Positions 32,847-42,959 are shown, counted from the stretch's first letter. The stretch: 64,000 nucleotides of DNA from Pseudoalteromonas phenolica (GCF_001444405.1 NZ_CP013187.1:248001-312000), one strand, 5' to 3'. Numbers and translations are program-made. The notes: generated by a model not told the origin, from the sequence alone.

Positions 32847-35800
32847 TGAATATTACTCGCCTCGCTCTAGAAAATAATCGCACCACATGGGTGTTGATCT
32901 TGGTGCTCTTATTGTCGGGTATACTCGCCTTTGAAAAAATGCCGAAAGACTATGATCCGGGTTTTATTATCCGTACTGCACAAGTGGTGACTTACTTTCC
33001 TGGTGCTAGCCCACAGCGTGTTGAAGAGCTAGTGACAGATAAAATCGAGAAAGTCGTGCAACAAATTCCTGAGCTTGATTTTGTCAGTAGCACCTCAAAA
33101 ACGGGGGTATCAATTGTCAGCGTCAATATTAAAGAAAGCTACAAAGAAATGCGGCCGATTTGGGATAACTTGCGTCGTAAAATTCAATCCATAGAAAAAG
33201 ATCTACCAAGTGACGCGCAAACGCCTATCGTGAATGATGAGTTTGGAGATGTGTTTGGCGTAGTTATTGGCTTAACTGCCGAAGGCTATACCTATCGCGA
33301 AATGGAAGAAGTGGCTGAGCAAGTGCGAGATCAACTGCTACGCTTACCAGAGGCTGCTAAAGTCGACATTTTTGGGGTGCAAGAACAGCGTGTCTTTATT
33401 GAATTTGAAAATGCCAAAATGGCAGCATTGGGCATCACCCCAAATCAATTAAAAGATCAACTTGCGGCTCGTAATATAGTCAACCCAGGTGGCTCAATTT
33501 ATATTGAAGATGAAACTTTGGCGTTAGAACCAAGTGGTAACTTTGAGTCAGTTGAAGATATTGCCAATACCATCATCAATGTATCGGGTAGCCAGCAAGT
33601 GATCTTGCTCAGTGATATTGCCCGTGTCTATCGTGATTACGTCGACCCAGCGAAGAGCAAGGTAAGAGTTGCCCAGCAAAGCGGCATGACCATCGCCATT
33701 TCTATGCGTCAAGGCGGTAACAACCTGCTACTCGGTGAGCAAGTGATTAACGCTTTACATCACCTTGAGTCGGTTTATCCGATTGGAGTTGAGTTCAAGC
33801 TGCTGTCATTTTTGCCTAAAGAAGTTGAAAAGAAAGTCTCGGACTTTGTGTCTAACTTATTGCAAGCGGTTTTAGTCGTGACTGTGGTTATGTTGTTTAG
33901 TCTTGGCCTAAGAACAGGTTTGATTGTCGCGAGTCTTATTCCAATGAGTATGGTGTTAGGCATTTTGGTGATGTCGTTTTTCAATATCAGCATAGACCAA
34001 ATCTCTTTGGCAGCATTGATCATCGCATTAGGCATGCTGGTAGACAACGGTATTGTGATGTCTGAAAACATCATGGTTCAGATGGAACGAGGGAAAGCGG
34101 CCATAGATGCAGCCGTTGATTCGGCACAAGAGCTGAAAATTCCATTGCTGGTGTCGTCTCTCACAACGGGCGCGGCGTTTTTACCTATCTTTTTAGCAGA
34201 ATCGACGACGGGGGAATATACCGCGTCGCTATTTAAAGTGGTGACCATTACCTTGTTATGTTCTTGGTTATTGGCGATGACCATGATCCCCATGCTATGT
34301 GTGTACTTTACTAAAGTGAAAAAAGAGTCAGCCAATTACGACACAGGCTTTTATCTGTTCTATAAAAACATTTTAGCAGGACTGATTAAGTACCGTTGGT
34401 TCACGGTTCTAGGTTGTGTGGGTATGTTGTTTATTGCTATCCAAGGTATGCAGTATGTGCCTAAATTGTTCTTCCCTCCGTCAGACCGTGATTATTTCAA
34501 AGTTGAATTAGAGCTTCCTATTGGTACGCGCATTACTACGACAGAGTCGGTGGTGCGTGATGTGGAATCGTTTATTGCTAACAACTTAAAAGTCAACGAA
34601 CAAACAGATCAAGGCGTTACTGATTGGGTGAGCTATATCGGTAATGGTGGGCCTAGGTTTTTGTTAACACACAGTCCTGAGCCAACCAGCTCGAACTATG
34701 CCTTAATGATCATTACCACGACGTCGTACAAACATATCGATAAAGTGATGAAGCAAATTGAAGGCTATGCGTTGGCGCGTCACCCAGATCTGCTCTTAAA
34801 ACTGCGTAAAATCGAAAATGGTGCACCGATAGCAAACCCGGTTGAAGTGAGGTTACTTGGTGATGACATCAATGTACTGATGGGGATTGTTGATGAGCTA
34901 AAAGCGAAAATGCGCGAAACAGCGGGCTTAAAGTCAATCAGCGACGATTGGGGTTTACCAATTAAAAAGCTGCAAATCAAAATCGACCAAGCACGAGCGC
35001 GTAGAGCGGGCTTGTCTAGCCGAGATATTGCAAATTCATTGCAAACGGGCTTGAGTGGCATGGAGCTTACCAAATACCGAGAGGGCGATGAGCTTATTCC
35101 GATTACCTTGCGTTCGATTGCAGGTGATAGACAAGATATTGGCAAGTTAGAGGCTATGGTAGTGTATTCGCAAGCAACAGGTCGTTCAGTGCCTCTGAAG
35201 CAAGTTGCTGACATCGAAGTTGTTTGGGAAAGCGCACAGATTTTACGTCGTGATCGCCTAAAAGCCGTTAAAGTTGGGGCGCAAATCGAAGGTATCACCG
35301 CTAATGAAGGATTTGCCCAGTTGCTCCCTTGGCTTGAGGAACAAAAAGCAAATTGGCCTTATGGCTATGACTATGAGCTCGGTGGTGAAGCAGAGTCATC
35401 AGGCAAGGCCAATCAATCAATTGCTGATAAGATGCCGATAGCCGTCTTCATTATTGTGATTCTATTAATTGGCCAATTTAACTCGATTCGTAAGTCGGTC
35501 ATTGTGCTTACAACTATCCCACTTGGTTTTGTCGGTGTAGTGGCTGCATTATTACTCGGCCAGTCATTTTTTGGTTTTATGACACTACTGGGTGTAATTT
35601 CGCTGGCGGGTATTGTGATCAACAACGCGATTGTATTGCTTGAGCGCATTAAGATGGAGTTAGATGAAGACAGCAGTCATCCTATACAAGCCATTATTTA
35701 TGCAGCACAGCAACGTATGCGACCAATTTTACTGACGACAGCAACAACAGTATTGGGCTTAATTCCATTGTACTTAGGCGGCGGCGAAATGTGGGAGCCT

Positions 35801-35899
35801 ATGGCGTTGACTATTATGGGTGGGCTGTTGTTTTCGACCCTTTTGACCTTAGGAGTCGTGCCTGTCTTGTATGCGTTACTTTTCCGTATGAAAAAGTAA
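32846..35899 (+). CDS. RND family efflux pump, AcrB-like inner-membrane permease
   Basis: A 1017-residue proton-driven resistance-nodulation-division pump with the expected twelve spans in two repeats and two large periplasmic loops. N-terminal region FPGASPQRVEELVTDKIEKV is typical of the group. In span 4 the canonical AcrB aspartate pair reads LVDNGIVMSENI, one Asp plus Asn; in span 10 the Lys of AcrB's AKNA is replaced (INNAIVLLERI). These changes are found in a divergent branch of RND pumps and suggest a modified proton relay. No regulator is adjacent. The substrate is unknown. Confidence 0.93.
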   Translation: MNITRLALENNRTTWVLILVLLLSGILAFEKMPKDYDPGFIIRTAQVVTYFPGASPQRVEELVTDKIEKVVQQIPELDFVSSTSKTGVSIVSVNIKESYKEMRPIWDNLRRKIQSIEKDLPSDAQTPIVNDEFGDVFGVVIGLTAEGYTYREMEEVAEQVRDQLLRLPEAAKVDIFGVQEQRVFIEFENAKMAALGITPNQLKDQLAARNIVNPGGSIYIEDETLALEPSGNFESVEDIANTIINVSGSQQVILLSDIARVYRDYVDPAKSKVRVAQQSGMTIAISMRQGGNNLLLGEQVINALHHLESVYPIGVEFKLLSFLPKEVEKKVSDFVSNLLQAVLVVTVVMLFSLGLRTGLIVASLIPMSMVLGILVMSFFNISIDQISLAALIIALGMLVDNGIVMSENIMVQMERGKAAIDAAVDSAQELKIPLLVSSLTTGAAFLPIFLAESTTGEYTASLFKVVTITLLCSWLLAMTMIPMLCVYFTKVKKESANYDTGFYLFYKNILAGLIKYRWFTVLGCVGMLFIAIQGMQYVPKLFFPPSDRDYFKVELELPIGTRITTTESVVRDVESFIANNLKVNEQTDQGVTDWVSYIGNGGPRFLLTHSPEPTSSNYALMIITTTSYKHIDKVMKQIEGYALARHPDLLLKLRKIENGAPIANPVEVRLLGDDINVLMGIVDELKAKMRETAGLKSISDDWGLPIKKLQIKIDQARARRAGLSSRDIANSLQTGLSGMELTKYREGDELIPITLRSIAGDRQDIGKLEAMVVYSQATGRSVPLKQVADIEVVWESAQILRRDRLKAVKVGAQIEGITANEGFAQLLPWLEEQKANWPYGYDYELGGEAESSGKANQSIADKMPIAVFIIVILLIGQFNSIRKSVIVLTTIPLGFVGVVAALLLGQSFFGFMTLLGVISLAGIVINNAIVLLERIKMELDEDSSHPIQAIIYAAQQRMRPILLTTATTVLGLIPLYLGGGEMWEPMALTIMGGLLFSTLLTLGVVPVLYALLFRMKK

Positions 35900-35927
35900 C
35901 AAACTAGCATCGAGCGTGTCTAAGTGT

Positions 35928-35976
35928 AAAAGTGTGTAATTCTGACCCTAAAAAGGTTCCCATTACGCACTTTTTT
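35928..35976 (+). terminator. Terminator of the RND pump operon
   Basis: Stem AAAAGTGTGTAAT (35928-35940) pairs with ATTACGCACTTTT (35962-35974), one G:T wobble, then TT. The loop is 21 bases, longer than usual. Confidence 0.7.
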
Positions 35977-36055
35977 GACCATTATATGTCCAAACTACTA
36001 AACCTTATCTGTTTAGATGATTTGGTGTGGTTATGAAAGTCTTTAGGAGATCATC

Positions 36056-36541
36056 ATGAAAAAGCTATGTTTTACTTTACTCGCTTTGAGTATGCCATTT
36101 TTAAGTATCGCTGGTGAGGCGAAAGTTACTTGGAAAGACTTTAACGATTACCGCGATGTGCACCCTGCAAATGAAGTAAAAGGGTCATATCACAAACGTG
36201 TAGCTAAGCAGTTTGAAAAACATATGAGCAAACTGGCGGAGCAGCTCCCTGAAGGTTACAAGCTGAATGTGACTTTTGACGATATCGATCTTGCAGGCGA
36301 CTCAAGAATGAATATGCAAGATATACGTGTGATAAAGCCAATATATTTTCCAAAGTTGACCATCAGTTACAGTGTTGAAGATAAATATGGTGCAACGATC
36401 AGCAGTGCAGAGAAGCTCGTATTAAAAGATATGAACTTTATGGATCGCATAAAGAAAGGTCGAGATACGTCTTTTTATTATGAGAAACGGTTATTAAATG
36501 AGTGGTTTGAAGAGCAAATTTTAGTTAATACTGACGTATAA
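36056..36541 (+). CDS. DUF3016 domain-containing secreted protein
   Basis: A 161-residue protein with a signal peptide (MKKLCFTLLALSMPFLSIAG). The mature part, KVTWKDFNDYRDVHPANEVKGSYHKRVAKQFEKHMSKLAEQLPEGYKLNVTFDDIDLAG, is the DUF3016 family seen in many alteromonads and shewanellae. The function is unknown; it is probably periplasmic. AGGAGA precedes the ATG. It stands alone between two terminators. Confidence 0.85.
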   Translation: MKKLCFTLLALSMPFLSIAGEAKVTWKDFNDYRDVHPANEVKGSYHKRVAKQFEKHMSKLAEQLPEGYKLNVTFDDIDLAGDSRMNMQDIRVIKPIYFPKLTISYSVEDKYGATISSAEKLVLKDMNFMDRIKKGRDTSFYYEKRLLNEWFEEQILVNTDV

Positions 36542-36561
36542 GCTTTTAAATACACTTAAAT

Positions 36562-36595
36562 AATAAAGCCTGCAATTGCAGGCTTTATTATTTGT
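36562..36595 (+). terminator. Bidirectional terminator between DUF3016 gene and S9 peptidase gene
   Basis: A perfect palindromic stem AATAAAGCCTGCA...TGCAGGCTTTATT (36562-36589) with T-rich flanks on both strands. It separates convergent genes. Confidence 0.88.
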
Positions 36596-36600
36596 GTTAA

Positions 36601-39357
36601 CTACTCTGGTTGGTGTTTAACCCCACTCTTAATCCAATCAGCAGCAGGCTTTCCCTTCAAGTGATGATCAAAGTACTCCATCATACGAATTGAGAAATCA
36701 ACTTGGTTTGGAAACTTCTTCAGGTGATGAGGTTCTCCTTCGTATTGTAAGAAGATAGCATCTTTATTATGTCTACGTAGTGCTAGGTAATATTGAATAC
36801 CTTCTTGCCATGGTACCGCGCCATCAGCATCGCCAAACATAATCAGCACAGGAGTATTCACTTTATCTGCAAAGAATACTGGTGAGTTCTCAATGTATAA
36901 ATCAAGCGCTTGCGTCAGTGGTTTGCCGATTCGACTTTGGCCTGTTTCATATTGGAATTGACGGGCAAGCCCCGACTTTAAGCGAATGCCACTATATGCT
37001 GAGGTCATATTTGATACAGGAGCACCCGACACAACTGCTTTAAACATATCGGTTTGCGTGATCATAAAGGCACTTTGATAGCCTGCCCATGAGTGACCTT
37101 GTAAACCAATCTTTTCAGGATGTGCGACCCCCATATCAATCAGCTTTTGTGCGGCGTTGATCATGGTTTGTGTTGATGACGGGCCCGGCTTACCAATTTC
37201 AAAACGAATATCAGGTAAGAATAATGCGTAACCGTTCGAGGTAAACATTGGGAAGTTTGGCCTATGGTTTAACTCCATTTTCGGGAAGTTATACATGCGT
37301 TGGCTCATATAGCGGTAGAAATAAATAACCGTAGGTACTTTATCACCTTCTTTGTAGCCTGCAGGTTTGATTAGCACACCTTGTAAGTCTTCGCCGTTAT
37401 AGCCTTTATACTGCACTAATTCAGGCTTACCACCCCAAGCAAAGTTTTTCACTTGCGGGTTTAAGTCAGTCACTTTTTTGGTTTTTGAGAATGTGCTGGT
37501 GGTTTGCCAAAAATCAGGGAACTGATGATAGCTTTCTTTGGTGAAAATGAGCTTGTCTGCGTGCTTAGCTTTAGCGACCAGCGCATAGCGGGCTTCGCCT
37601 TTTAGTACTGTTTTTACTTTACCTGTCGCTAGGTTCAGCGTTGCTACGCCCGACTGTTTATTTTCAGTGTTGTGGGTATGCAGCATTAAGGTGTCATTTG
37701 CAGCAAAACCAAGCTGATTTTTATCAAGATACTTTACGCGGTATTGGGTGTTTGTTTCTCTGCCTTTTGTTAAACGCGTAGCTTGCTGCGTGTTTACATC
37801 AAATGCCCAAATATCAAACTTTGAATATACATAAACAATTGAGCCGTCAAGTTGCCAACCCGCAAAGCCATAGCCCGGTTGTTCACTCGGGTAATCATGC
37901 TTGTCATCGGCGAAAATCGCTTCTCTGACAGCTTTGGTTAGAGGTGACATAGATTGCGATGATAAGTCTTTTAACCAAACCTGCTGGTCTTTAAAGAATG
38001 CAGCATGGCTTCCTGTTGGAGACAGACTTGGTCTAAACGGTGAGCCTTTGATGATTTGAGTTTGCTTACCTGTTTTCACATTAATGGCTGCATAGTCGTT
38101 GAAGAAGCCTTCATACATAATACGTTCTAAATGTGGCTTATCGTTACTTGCTAATAAGAAATTCGCTTCGGTGTTTAAGCGAATATTTGGTGCTTGCTCG
38201 TTAGCAAGCTGCACAACTTGCTCACCATTTAGATGGTAAACCGCTTGATAGTGGCGGTTTTTGTTCGCTTGTTGCCATGTTTTGGCTTCACGAGTTTTAA
38301 TTTCAGCATCATTATTGTGCCAAACCTGTAGGCCTTTTTGGGCTCGAATCGTCTCAAAGTCAGTGAGTGACGCTTCGTCGTCGTAATTTAGTTCTTTTAC
38401 TTTCGCTTCCAGTTCTGGACGGTTTTGGAAGTATAAGCGCTCGCCTTGCTCAGACCAGGTTAGTTTAGCCGTTTTTCCTGTGAACCACCCTGTTGGATTA
38501 TTAATCTCTTTTAGGGTATTGGTATCACTGTGCCATAGAGTAATTTGATGGTCGCGACGACGTGTATCATCATTTACATAATTGGCCATGTTAAAAGCAA
38601 CAATAGGCTTTTTAGGGTGCCAAATTGCTTGGCTTAAGGTGACCCCTGGCTCGTCGAATAAATTGCTTTGCGTTTGCGTGTTTAAATCAAAAAAGCCAAT
38701 GTGGTTTTTTGCGCCATGTTCAGCATGAATATTAAATAGTACGCCATATTCTTTAGGGCTTAGCGCAAACTTACCAACATGTTCAATGGTCGTTTTGCTC
38801 ATATCACGCAGGTTTACGATAACCAGAGAATAAAACTTGTCTTTTTTATCTGCCTTAATTTCGCTTTCAGGCTTGTCAGCTTTTTTGTCTGCATTATCGT
38901 CTTCTGGTTTTTCTTTGGTGCGATAAGCCAGCCAGTTACCGTCATCACTGATTTGGTAATCAACTACTTCAGCAAAGGTGGTTTGCTTATGAGTTTGTGT
39001 ATCAATCAAAATAAGATGATTTTTTAATTTTTTCTTATCTTTTTTCTTGGTGGTTTCTTTTTCTAATAGGGTAGGCACTTGCGTGAATGCCACCCAGTTT
39101 GCAGCCTTGTTGATCTGTGGCTTAGTGCCTTGCGGAACACGCGCAATAATTTTGTTTGTTGTTAAGTCATAGACTAAGCCTTCACTGTTTCCGCGATAGG
39201 GCTTGGCAGAAAAAGTCAGTAATCGGCCGTTGTCAGAAAGTTGCTGACCTTGTGCATAACGAAAATCAAATACATCTTTAAATTCAAGATTTGATTTCGC
39301 CGCAACAGGCAAGCAGCACAGCACACTGGCTGCAATTAGAGAGTGGAACGCCTTCAT
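36601..39357 (-). CDS. Secreted S9 (prolyl oligopeptidase) family serine peptidase
   Basis: A 918-residue exported peptidase. Signal peptide MKAFHSLIAASVLCCLPVAAKS; then a long beta-propeller-like region built of WD/TolB-type strands (about 25-640) with two very Lys/Asp-rich insertions (TKKKDKKKLKNHL; EDDNADKKADKPESEIKADKK); then the alpha/beta-hydrolase catalytic domain (about 650-910) with Ser in GHSWAGYQS, Asp in FGDADGAVPWQEG and His in EGEPHHLKKF. It most likely trims oligopeptides in the periplasm. The triad is complete. Single-gene unit, ending at the shared terminator. Confidence 0.9.
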   Translation of the reverse strand: MKAFHSLIAASVLCCLPVAAKSNLEFKDVFDFRYAQGQQLSDNGRLLTFSAKPYRGNSEGLVYDLTTNKIIARVPQGTKPQINKAANWVAFTQVPTLLEKETTKKKDKKKLKNHLILIDTQTHKQTTFAEVVDYQISDDGNWLAYRTKEKPEDDNADKKADKPESEIKADKKDKFYSLVIVNLRDMSKTTIEHVGKFALSPKEYGVLFNIHAEHGAKNHIGFFDLNTQTQSNLFDEPGVTLSQAIWHPKKPIVAFNMANYVNDDTRRRDHQITLWHSDTNTLKEINNPTGWFTGKTAKLTWSEQGERLYFQNRPELEAKVKELNYDDEASLTDFETIRAQKGLQVWHNNDAEIKTREAKTWQQANKNRHYQAVYHLNGEQVVQLANEQAPNIRLNTEANFLLASNDKPHLERIMYEGFFNDYAAINVKTGKQTQIIKGSPFRPSLSPTGSHAAFFKDQQVWLKDLSSQSMSPLTKAVREAIFADDKHDYPSEQPGYGFAGWQLDGSIVYVYSKFDIWAFDVNTQQATRLTKGRETNTQYRVKYLDKNQLGFAANDTLMLHTHNTENKQSGVATLNLATGKVKTVLKGEARYALVAKAKHADKLIFTKESYHQFPDFWQTTSTFSKTKKVTDLNPQVKNFAWGGKPELVQYKGYNGEDLQGVLIKPAGYKEGDKVPTVIYFYRYMSQRMYNFPKMELNHRPNFPMFTSNGYALFLPDIRFEIGKPGPSSTQTMINAAQKLIDMGVAHPEKIGLQGHSWAGYQSAFMITQTDMFKAVVSGAPVSNMTSAYSGIRLKSGLARQFQYETGQSRIGKPLTQALDLYIENSPVFFADKVNTPVLIMFGDADGAVPWQEGIQYYLALRRHNKDAIFLQYEGEPHHLKKFPNQVDFSIRMMEYFDHHLKGKPAADWIKSGVKHQPE

Positions 39358-39442
39358 GGTGCAAACCTAATTTTACTTATAAAGGTTTTTTTTATCACGC
39401 AGCAGGTAAAGACAAAAGAGCGATGCGGTCAATAACAGTAAG

Positions 39443-39849
39443 ATACCAATCCTCAATAAGACTTAATCATTTTGAGGGATTAAAACTGACGTTAGCTTCG
39501 TTGAAAATTTCTTACTTAGAACAACTAAATAACCTGAGCTTCGGATAATTAACAACTCTCTAGCTGTCATTTTTAACGCTAGCTGCGTTGAATTTATTTT
39601 CAATAGCCTGCTATTGCTTCATAAATTCGCCTTGCTATCCCTAAAAATTTCAGGCTAGACGAGAAGGTAAGTTAAAAAGTCTGCAAAACAAAGTTTATCT
39701 TATTTCTTATCCAAACCTCAGGTTAAATAGCAAAATTTCGCCTTGCCTACATGGAAGTAGGTACCTCAGCGATAGCAGGGCGCGTAAGCGGTGCTACCGG
39801 CAAGTTTTACTTGCCTCAAAATAGATCACTTAATTAAGAGGATTGGTAT
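39443..39849. mobile_element. 407-bp MITE-like element with terminal inverted repeats
   Basis: The 563-base gap between the S9 peptidase and slmA is filled mostly by this element. Its ends are ATACCAATCCTC (39443-39454) and GAGGATTGGTAT (39838-39849), a perfect 12-bp inverted repeat that continues imperfectly to about 36 bp (both arms reach TTTTGAGG on the same strand sense). It has no transposase gene or long open frame. The TA inside each end could be a TA target duplication, as for Tc1/IS630-type transposons, but that is a guess. The right end shares an identical stretch with the 44-bp element at 54452. Confidence 0.65.
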
Positions 39850-39878
39850 GAGAGGTGAAACAGTGATTTTTGGACACA

Positions 39879-39904
39879 AAAAAAGCGACATCCGTCGCTT
39901 TTCT
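39879..39904 (-). terminator. Rho-independent terminator of slmA
   Basis: AAAAGCGAC / GTCGCTTTT with a four-base loop (39881-39902); on the minus strand it ends in a T run. It lies 20 bases after the slmA stop. Confidence 0.85.
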
Positions 39905-39920
39905 AGAGATTAATTGGCGA

Positions 39921-40511
39921 TTAAGCCAACCAGATTTTTTGTAACTCTTGCCACTGTGCTTCGAATTGGCTGCTTGGGCGGGTTTTAAAATCACTGCGAA
40001 CAAACTGATTCATCTTGCCTTCGATATAAGCTAAGAAGAAATTGGCCAATGCAGCTTCGTCGGTGGTAAAGGCTTTACCTTCTCGAAGTTTACGTTCACG
40101 AAGAACTTGTTTGAACTGGGTTTCTAACTTTTCAAATAGGCCTTGAATACGTTCACGCAAACGCTCTTGTTCACCTTGAAGTGCATCACCTGTTAAAATA
40201 CGTGTGATCCCAGGGTTTTTCTCTGCAAAAGCCAGAATGAGAAGTAAGATATTATAAACACGACCTTGGGTTTCTTTCTCGTTATCCAAAATAATATTGA
40301 TTCTAGAAAGTAGAGTGTCTTCAATGAATTCAATTAAACCTTCAAACATGCGTGCTTTGCTTGGAAAGTGGCGGTATAAAGCCGCTTCAGATACCCCTAC
40401 CTCAGCAGCTAATTTGGCTGTTGTGATACGTTGACCAGGGCTCGTTTCAAGCATTTGTGCGAGAGATTGTAGTATTTGCTCTTTGCGATTACTGCGCTTA
40501 GTCGCTGGCAT
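39921..40511 (-). CDS. slmA: Nucleoid occlusion factor SlmA (TetR family)
   Basis: SlmA binds specific chromosomal sites and stops FtsZ rings from closing over the nucleoid. The 196 residues start with a TetR-type helix-turn-helix ([13 protein letters not shown]...[36 protein letters not shown], residues about 9-70), then the family's C-terminal dimer domain. The place next to coaBC is conserved in gammaproteobacteria, where dut normally lies between the two genes; dut is missing here. Confidence 0.95.
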   Translation of the reverse strand: MPATKRSNRKEQILQSLAQMLETSPGQRITTAKLAAEVGVSEAALYRHFPSKARMFEGLIEFIEDTLLSRINIILDNEKETQGRVYNILLLILAFAEKNPGITRILTGDALQGEQERLRERIQGLFEKLETQFKQVLRERKLREGKAFTTDEAALANFFLAYIEGKMNQFVRSDFKTRPSSQFEAQWQELQKIWLA

Positions 40512-40557
40512 GAATGGTCCTTTAATTTATCGTTATTATGTTCATTTTTCTGATGTA

Positions 40558-40588
40558 AACCCCAACTAGCTTACACTTTGTTGGGGTT
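40558..40588 (-). terminator. Hairpin between coaBC and slmA
   Basis: AACCCCAAC (40558-40566) pairs with GTTGGGGTT (40580-40588), 9 bp with a 13-base loop. On the minus strand only a short TTT follows, so it may attenuate rather than fully end coaBC transcripts. Confidence 0.45.
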
Positions 40589-40692
40589 ATGTTAATGGTT
40601 TATTCAGCTTGGTGCCAGTGTTTTAAAGTGACTTTCATTCATGTTTTGTACTGAAAAAAGTACACCTTTGTAAGCCTTTGTTTTAAGTGTTT

Positions 40693-41880
40693 TTATAGCT
40701 TTTCGGCAAGTGCCTTTAGTAGAGACATTGCTAACTCAGCTTTACTATTAACCCCTAAATTGCGCTGATCATCTTGCCAGAATAATGTTAACGCATTGTG
40801 ATCTGAATTAAAGCCAAGTCCTTCTTGAGAGACATCATTGGCACAGATCATATTAAGATTTTTCTTCTGTAACTTACCTTTGGCATATTTTTCAACATCT
40901 TGTGTTTCAGCGGCAAAACCTACTGTATAAGGACGATTTCTTTGAAGGGCGGCAACTTCGGCAATGATGTCAGGATTTTTCACCATAGTTAGGGTGATTT
41001 CGTCGCCTTGTTTTTTGATTTTTTGCTCAGCCACATTCGCGGCACGATAGTCAGCAACGGCAGCGCAACCGATAAAAATATCTGAGGATTGCGCATGCTC
41101 AAGCGCGGCGTCTCGCATCTCTAATGCGCTACTGACTTTAATGACCTCTGCGCCGACTGGTGGCGTTAAAATTACAGGGCCTGAAATAAGGGTTACCTTT
41201 GCACCCAATTTAAGAGCGGCTTCTGCAATGGCATAACCCATCTTGCCAGAGCTGTGATTGCTGATATAACGAACAGGGTCGAGGGCTTCTCGCGTTGGAC
41301 CTGCTGTAATCGTAATGGTTTTGCCAGCGAGTACTGGCTCAATGTTATCGCTTGTACATAATTCTACCAGCTCCATTGGCTCTAGCATTCGACCTGCACC
41401 TATATCACCACATGCTTGCTCACCTTTACCTGGACCCCAGATATCTACACCTCGTTCAGCCAGTGTATTTAAGTTTGCTTGTGTTGCTGCGTGCGCATAC
41501 ATTTGTTGGTTCATCGCCGGCGCAACCGCGATTCTAGCTGGCGTGGCAAGTAATAAAGTAGTGAGTAAATCGTCGGCAATACCCGCTGCCATTTTTGCGA
41601 TGATGTTTGAGCTAGCCGGGGCTACGAGGATTAAATCTGCCCATTTGGCAAATTCAATATGGCCCATGGCCGCCTCTGCGCTTGGATCGAGTAATGAGTC
41701 AGAAACAGGTTCTCCAGATACTGCTTGCATAGTCAGTGGGGTAATAAAGTGCTTGGCAGAGTCGGTCATGACTACTTTGACGTTGCAGTTACGCTCTTTT
41801 AAGCGTCGTACTAATTCAGCACATTTATAAGCAGCAATACCGCCACTGATCCCCAAAACAATATTTTTTGCCTGTTTCAT
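40693..41880 (-). CDS. coaBC: Bifunctional phosphopantothenoylcysteine decarboxylase / phosphopantothenate-cysteine ligase
   Basis: CoaBC performs two steps of coenzyme A synthesis. The 395 residues contain the N-terminal flavoprotein CoaC domain ([37 protein letters not shown] with the catalytic His near 75; APAMNQQMY) and the C-terminal CoaB ligase domain ([25 protein letters not shown] near 190-215; [13 protein letters not shown]). It is divergent from radC across 132 bases, the classical arrangement. Confidence 0.97.
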   Translation of the reverse strand: MKQAKNIVLGISGGIAAYKCAELVRRLKERNCNVKVVMTDSAKHFITPLTMQAVSGEPVSDSLLDPSAEAAMGHIEFAKWADLILVAPASSNIIAKMAAGIADDLLTTLLLATPARIAVAPAMNQQMYAHAATQANLNTLAERGVDIWGPGKGEQACGDIGAGRMLEPMELVELCTSDNIEPVLAGKTITITAGPTREALDPVRYISNHSSGKMGYAIAEAALKLGAKVTLISGPVILTPPVGAEVIKVSSALEMRDAALEHAQSSDIFIGCAAVADYRAANVAEQKIKKQGDEITLTMVKNPDIIAEVAALQRNRPYTVGFAAETQDVEKYAKGKLQKKNLNMICANDVSQEGLGFNSDHNALTLFWQDDQRNLGVNSKAELAMSLLKALAEKL

Positions 41881-42012
41881 AGCTTGATAAATCCAGTGAA
41901 AACTTGCCTAAACTCTACCATAGAGAAGTGTCAGAGGGGTAACCCGCTTTTGCCTTTTATACTCCTTTGACTACACTTTAGCGTTGAATAATAAAGGAAT
42001 GAAGGACTAATT

Positions 42013-42687
42013 ATGCAATTGAGTGCATTACCCAAACACACCCTACCGAGAGAAAAGTTACTAAAAAAAGGCCCGCATGCATTGAGTGATGCAGAGCTTT
42101 TGGCAATATTTTTAAGAACAGGTATCGCCGGCATGAATGCCATAGAGCTGGCTGAATCACTGTTAACACAAAGTAGGTCATTACAAAACTTGTTTAATGC
42201 CAGTCTAAAAGAGTTTTCAGCATTGAAGGGCTTGGGAGAAGCTAAATATGTACAATTACAAGCTGTGCTTGAATTGAGTAAGCGCTATATGCGTGAAGCA
42301 TGCTTACGCGACACGGTATTTACGTCACCTGATGCGGTAAATGACTATTTGTGCTTGCAGTTAAAAGGGTTAGAACACGAAGTGTTTATGGCGCTGTATT
42401 TAGATAACCAGAATCAACTTATTCATGATGAGATCTTATTTAATGGCACTATTAACGCAGCGAGTGTTTATCCTAGGGAAGTAGTCAAAGCGGCATTGAA
42501 GCACAATGCGGCGTCATTAATTTTTGCCCATAATCATCCTAGCGGTATTGCTGAGCCAAGCGAAGCTGATAAGTTAATTACCCAAAAATTGCAAAAAGCG
42601 CTCGCTTTAGTGGACATTCATGTATTAGATCACCTTATTGTGGCAGGAAATCGCTGCATATCTTTTGCACAGCGAGGCTTGATTTAA
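42013..42687 (+). CDS. radC: RadC family JAB-domain protein
   Basis: A 224-residue protein with an N-terminal helix-hairpin-helix-like part (LPREKLLKKGPHALSDAELLAIFLRTGIAGMNAIELA) and a C-terminal JAMM/MPN metalloprotease-type domain with the motif HNHPSG...SEAD (near 174-188), metal ligands intact. Despite the name, a role in radiation resistance is not supported in E. coli, and the activity is unknown. It lies upstream of rpmB-rpmG as in many gammaproteobacteria. Confidence 0.94.
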   Translation: MQLSALPKHTLPREKLLKKGPHALSDAELLAIFLRTGIAGMNAIELAESLLTQSRSLQNLFNASLKEFSALKGLGEAKYVQLQAVLELSKRYMREACLRDTVFTSPDAVNDYLCLQLKGLEHEVFMALYLDNQNQLIHDEILFNGTINAASVYPREVVKAALKHNAASLIFAHNHPSGIAEPSEADKLITQKLQKALALVDIHVLDHLIVAGNRCISFAQRGLI

Positions 42688-42775
42688 GTGATTTACAGAA
42701 AGAAAACGTTAAAAAACGCAGCTTTGCTCAAAATATTGCAAATTAGTTTAATTTAAATGCAGTTTTTACTTTCCT

Positions 42776-42798
42776 AAGCACGATTCGATCATTATAAT
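42776..42798 (+). promoter_or_regulatory. Candidate rpmBG promoter
   Basis: A perfect TATAAT (42793-42798) followed by TTGGCCGC lies in the radC-rpmB gap; the hexamer 17 bases upstream (TTTCCT) is a poor -35 box. The leader to rpmB would be about 155 bases and includes a small hairpin (CTATCAA/TTGATAG, about 42805-42835). Confidence 0.45.
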
Positions 42799-42959
42799 TG
42801 GCCGCTATCAAATTTACATATGAGCTGATTGATAGGACTAGATCCTTGATCTTTGCCTGCTAATGCTGTATAAAGAGCGCCCTCTGATTTACCCCAGGGC
42901 AAACAGTTAAGGCCCAAGGGAAAATTAAGCTCGAGCGAAGTTATTGGAGATATATAGAC

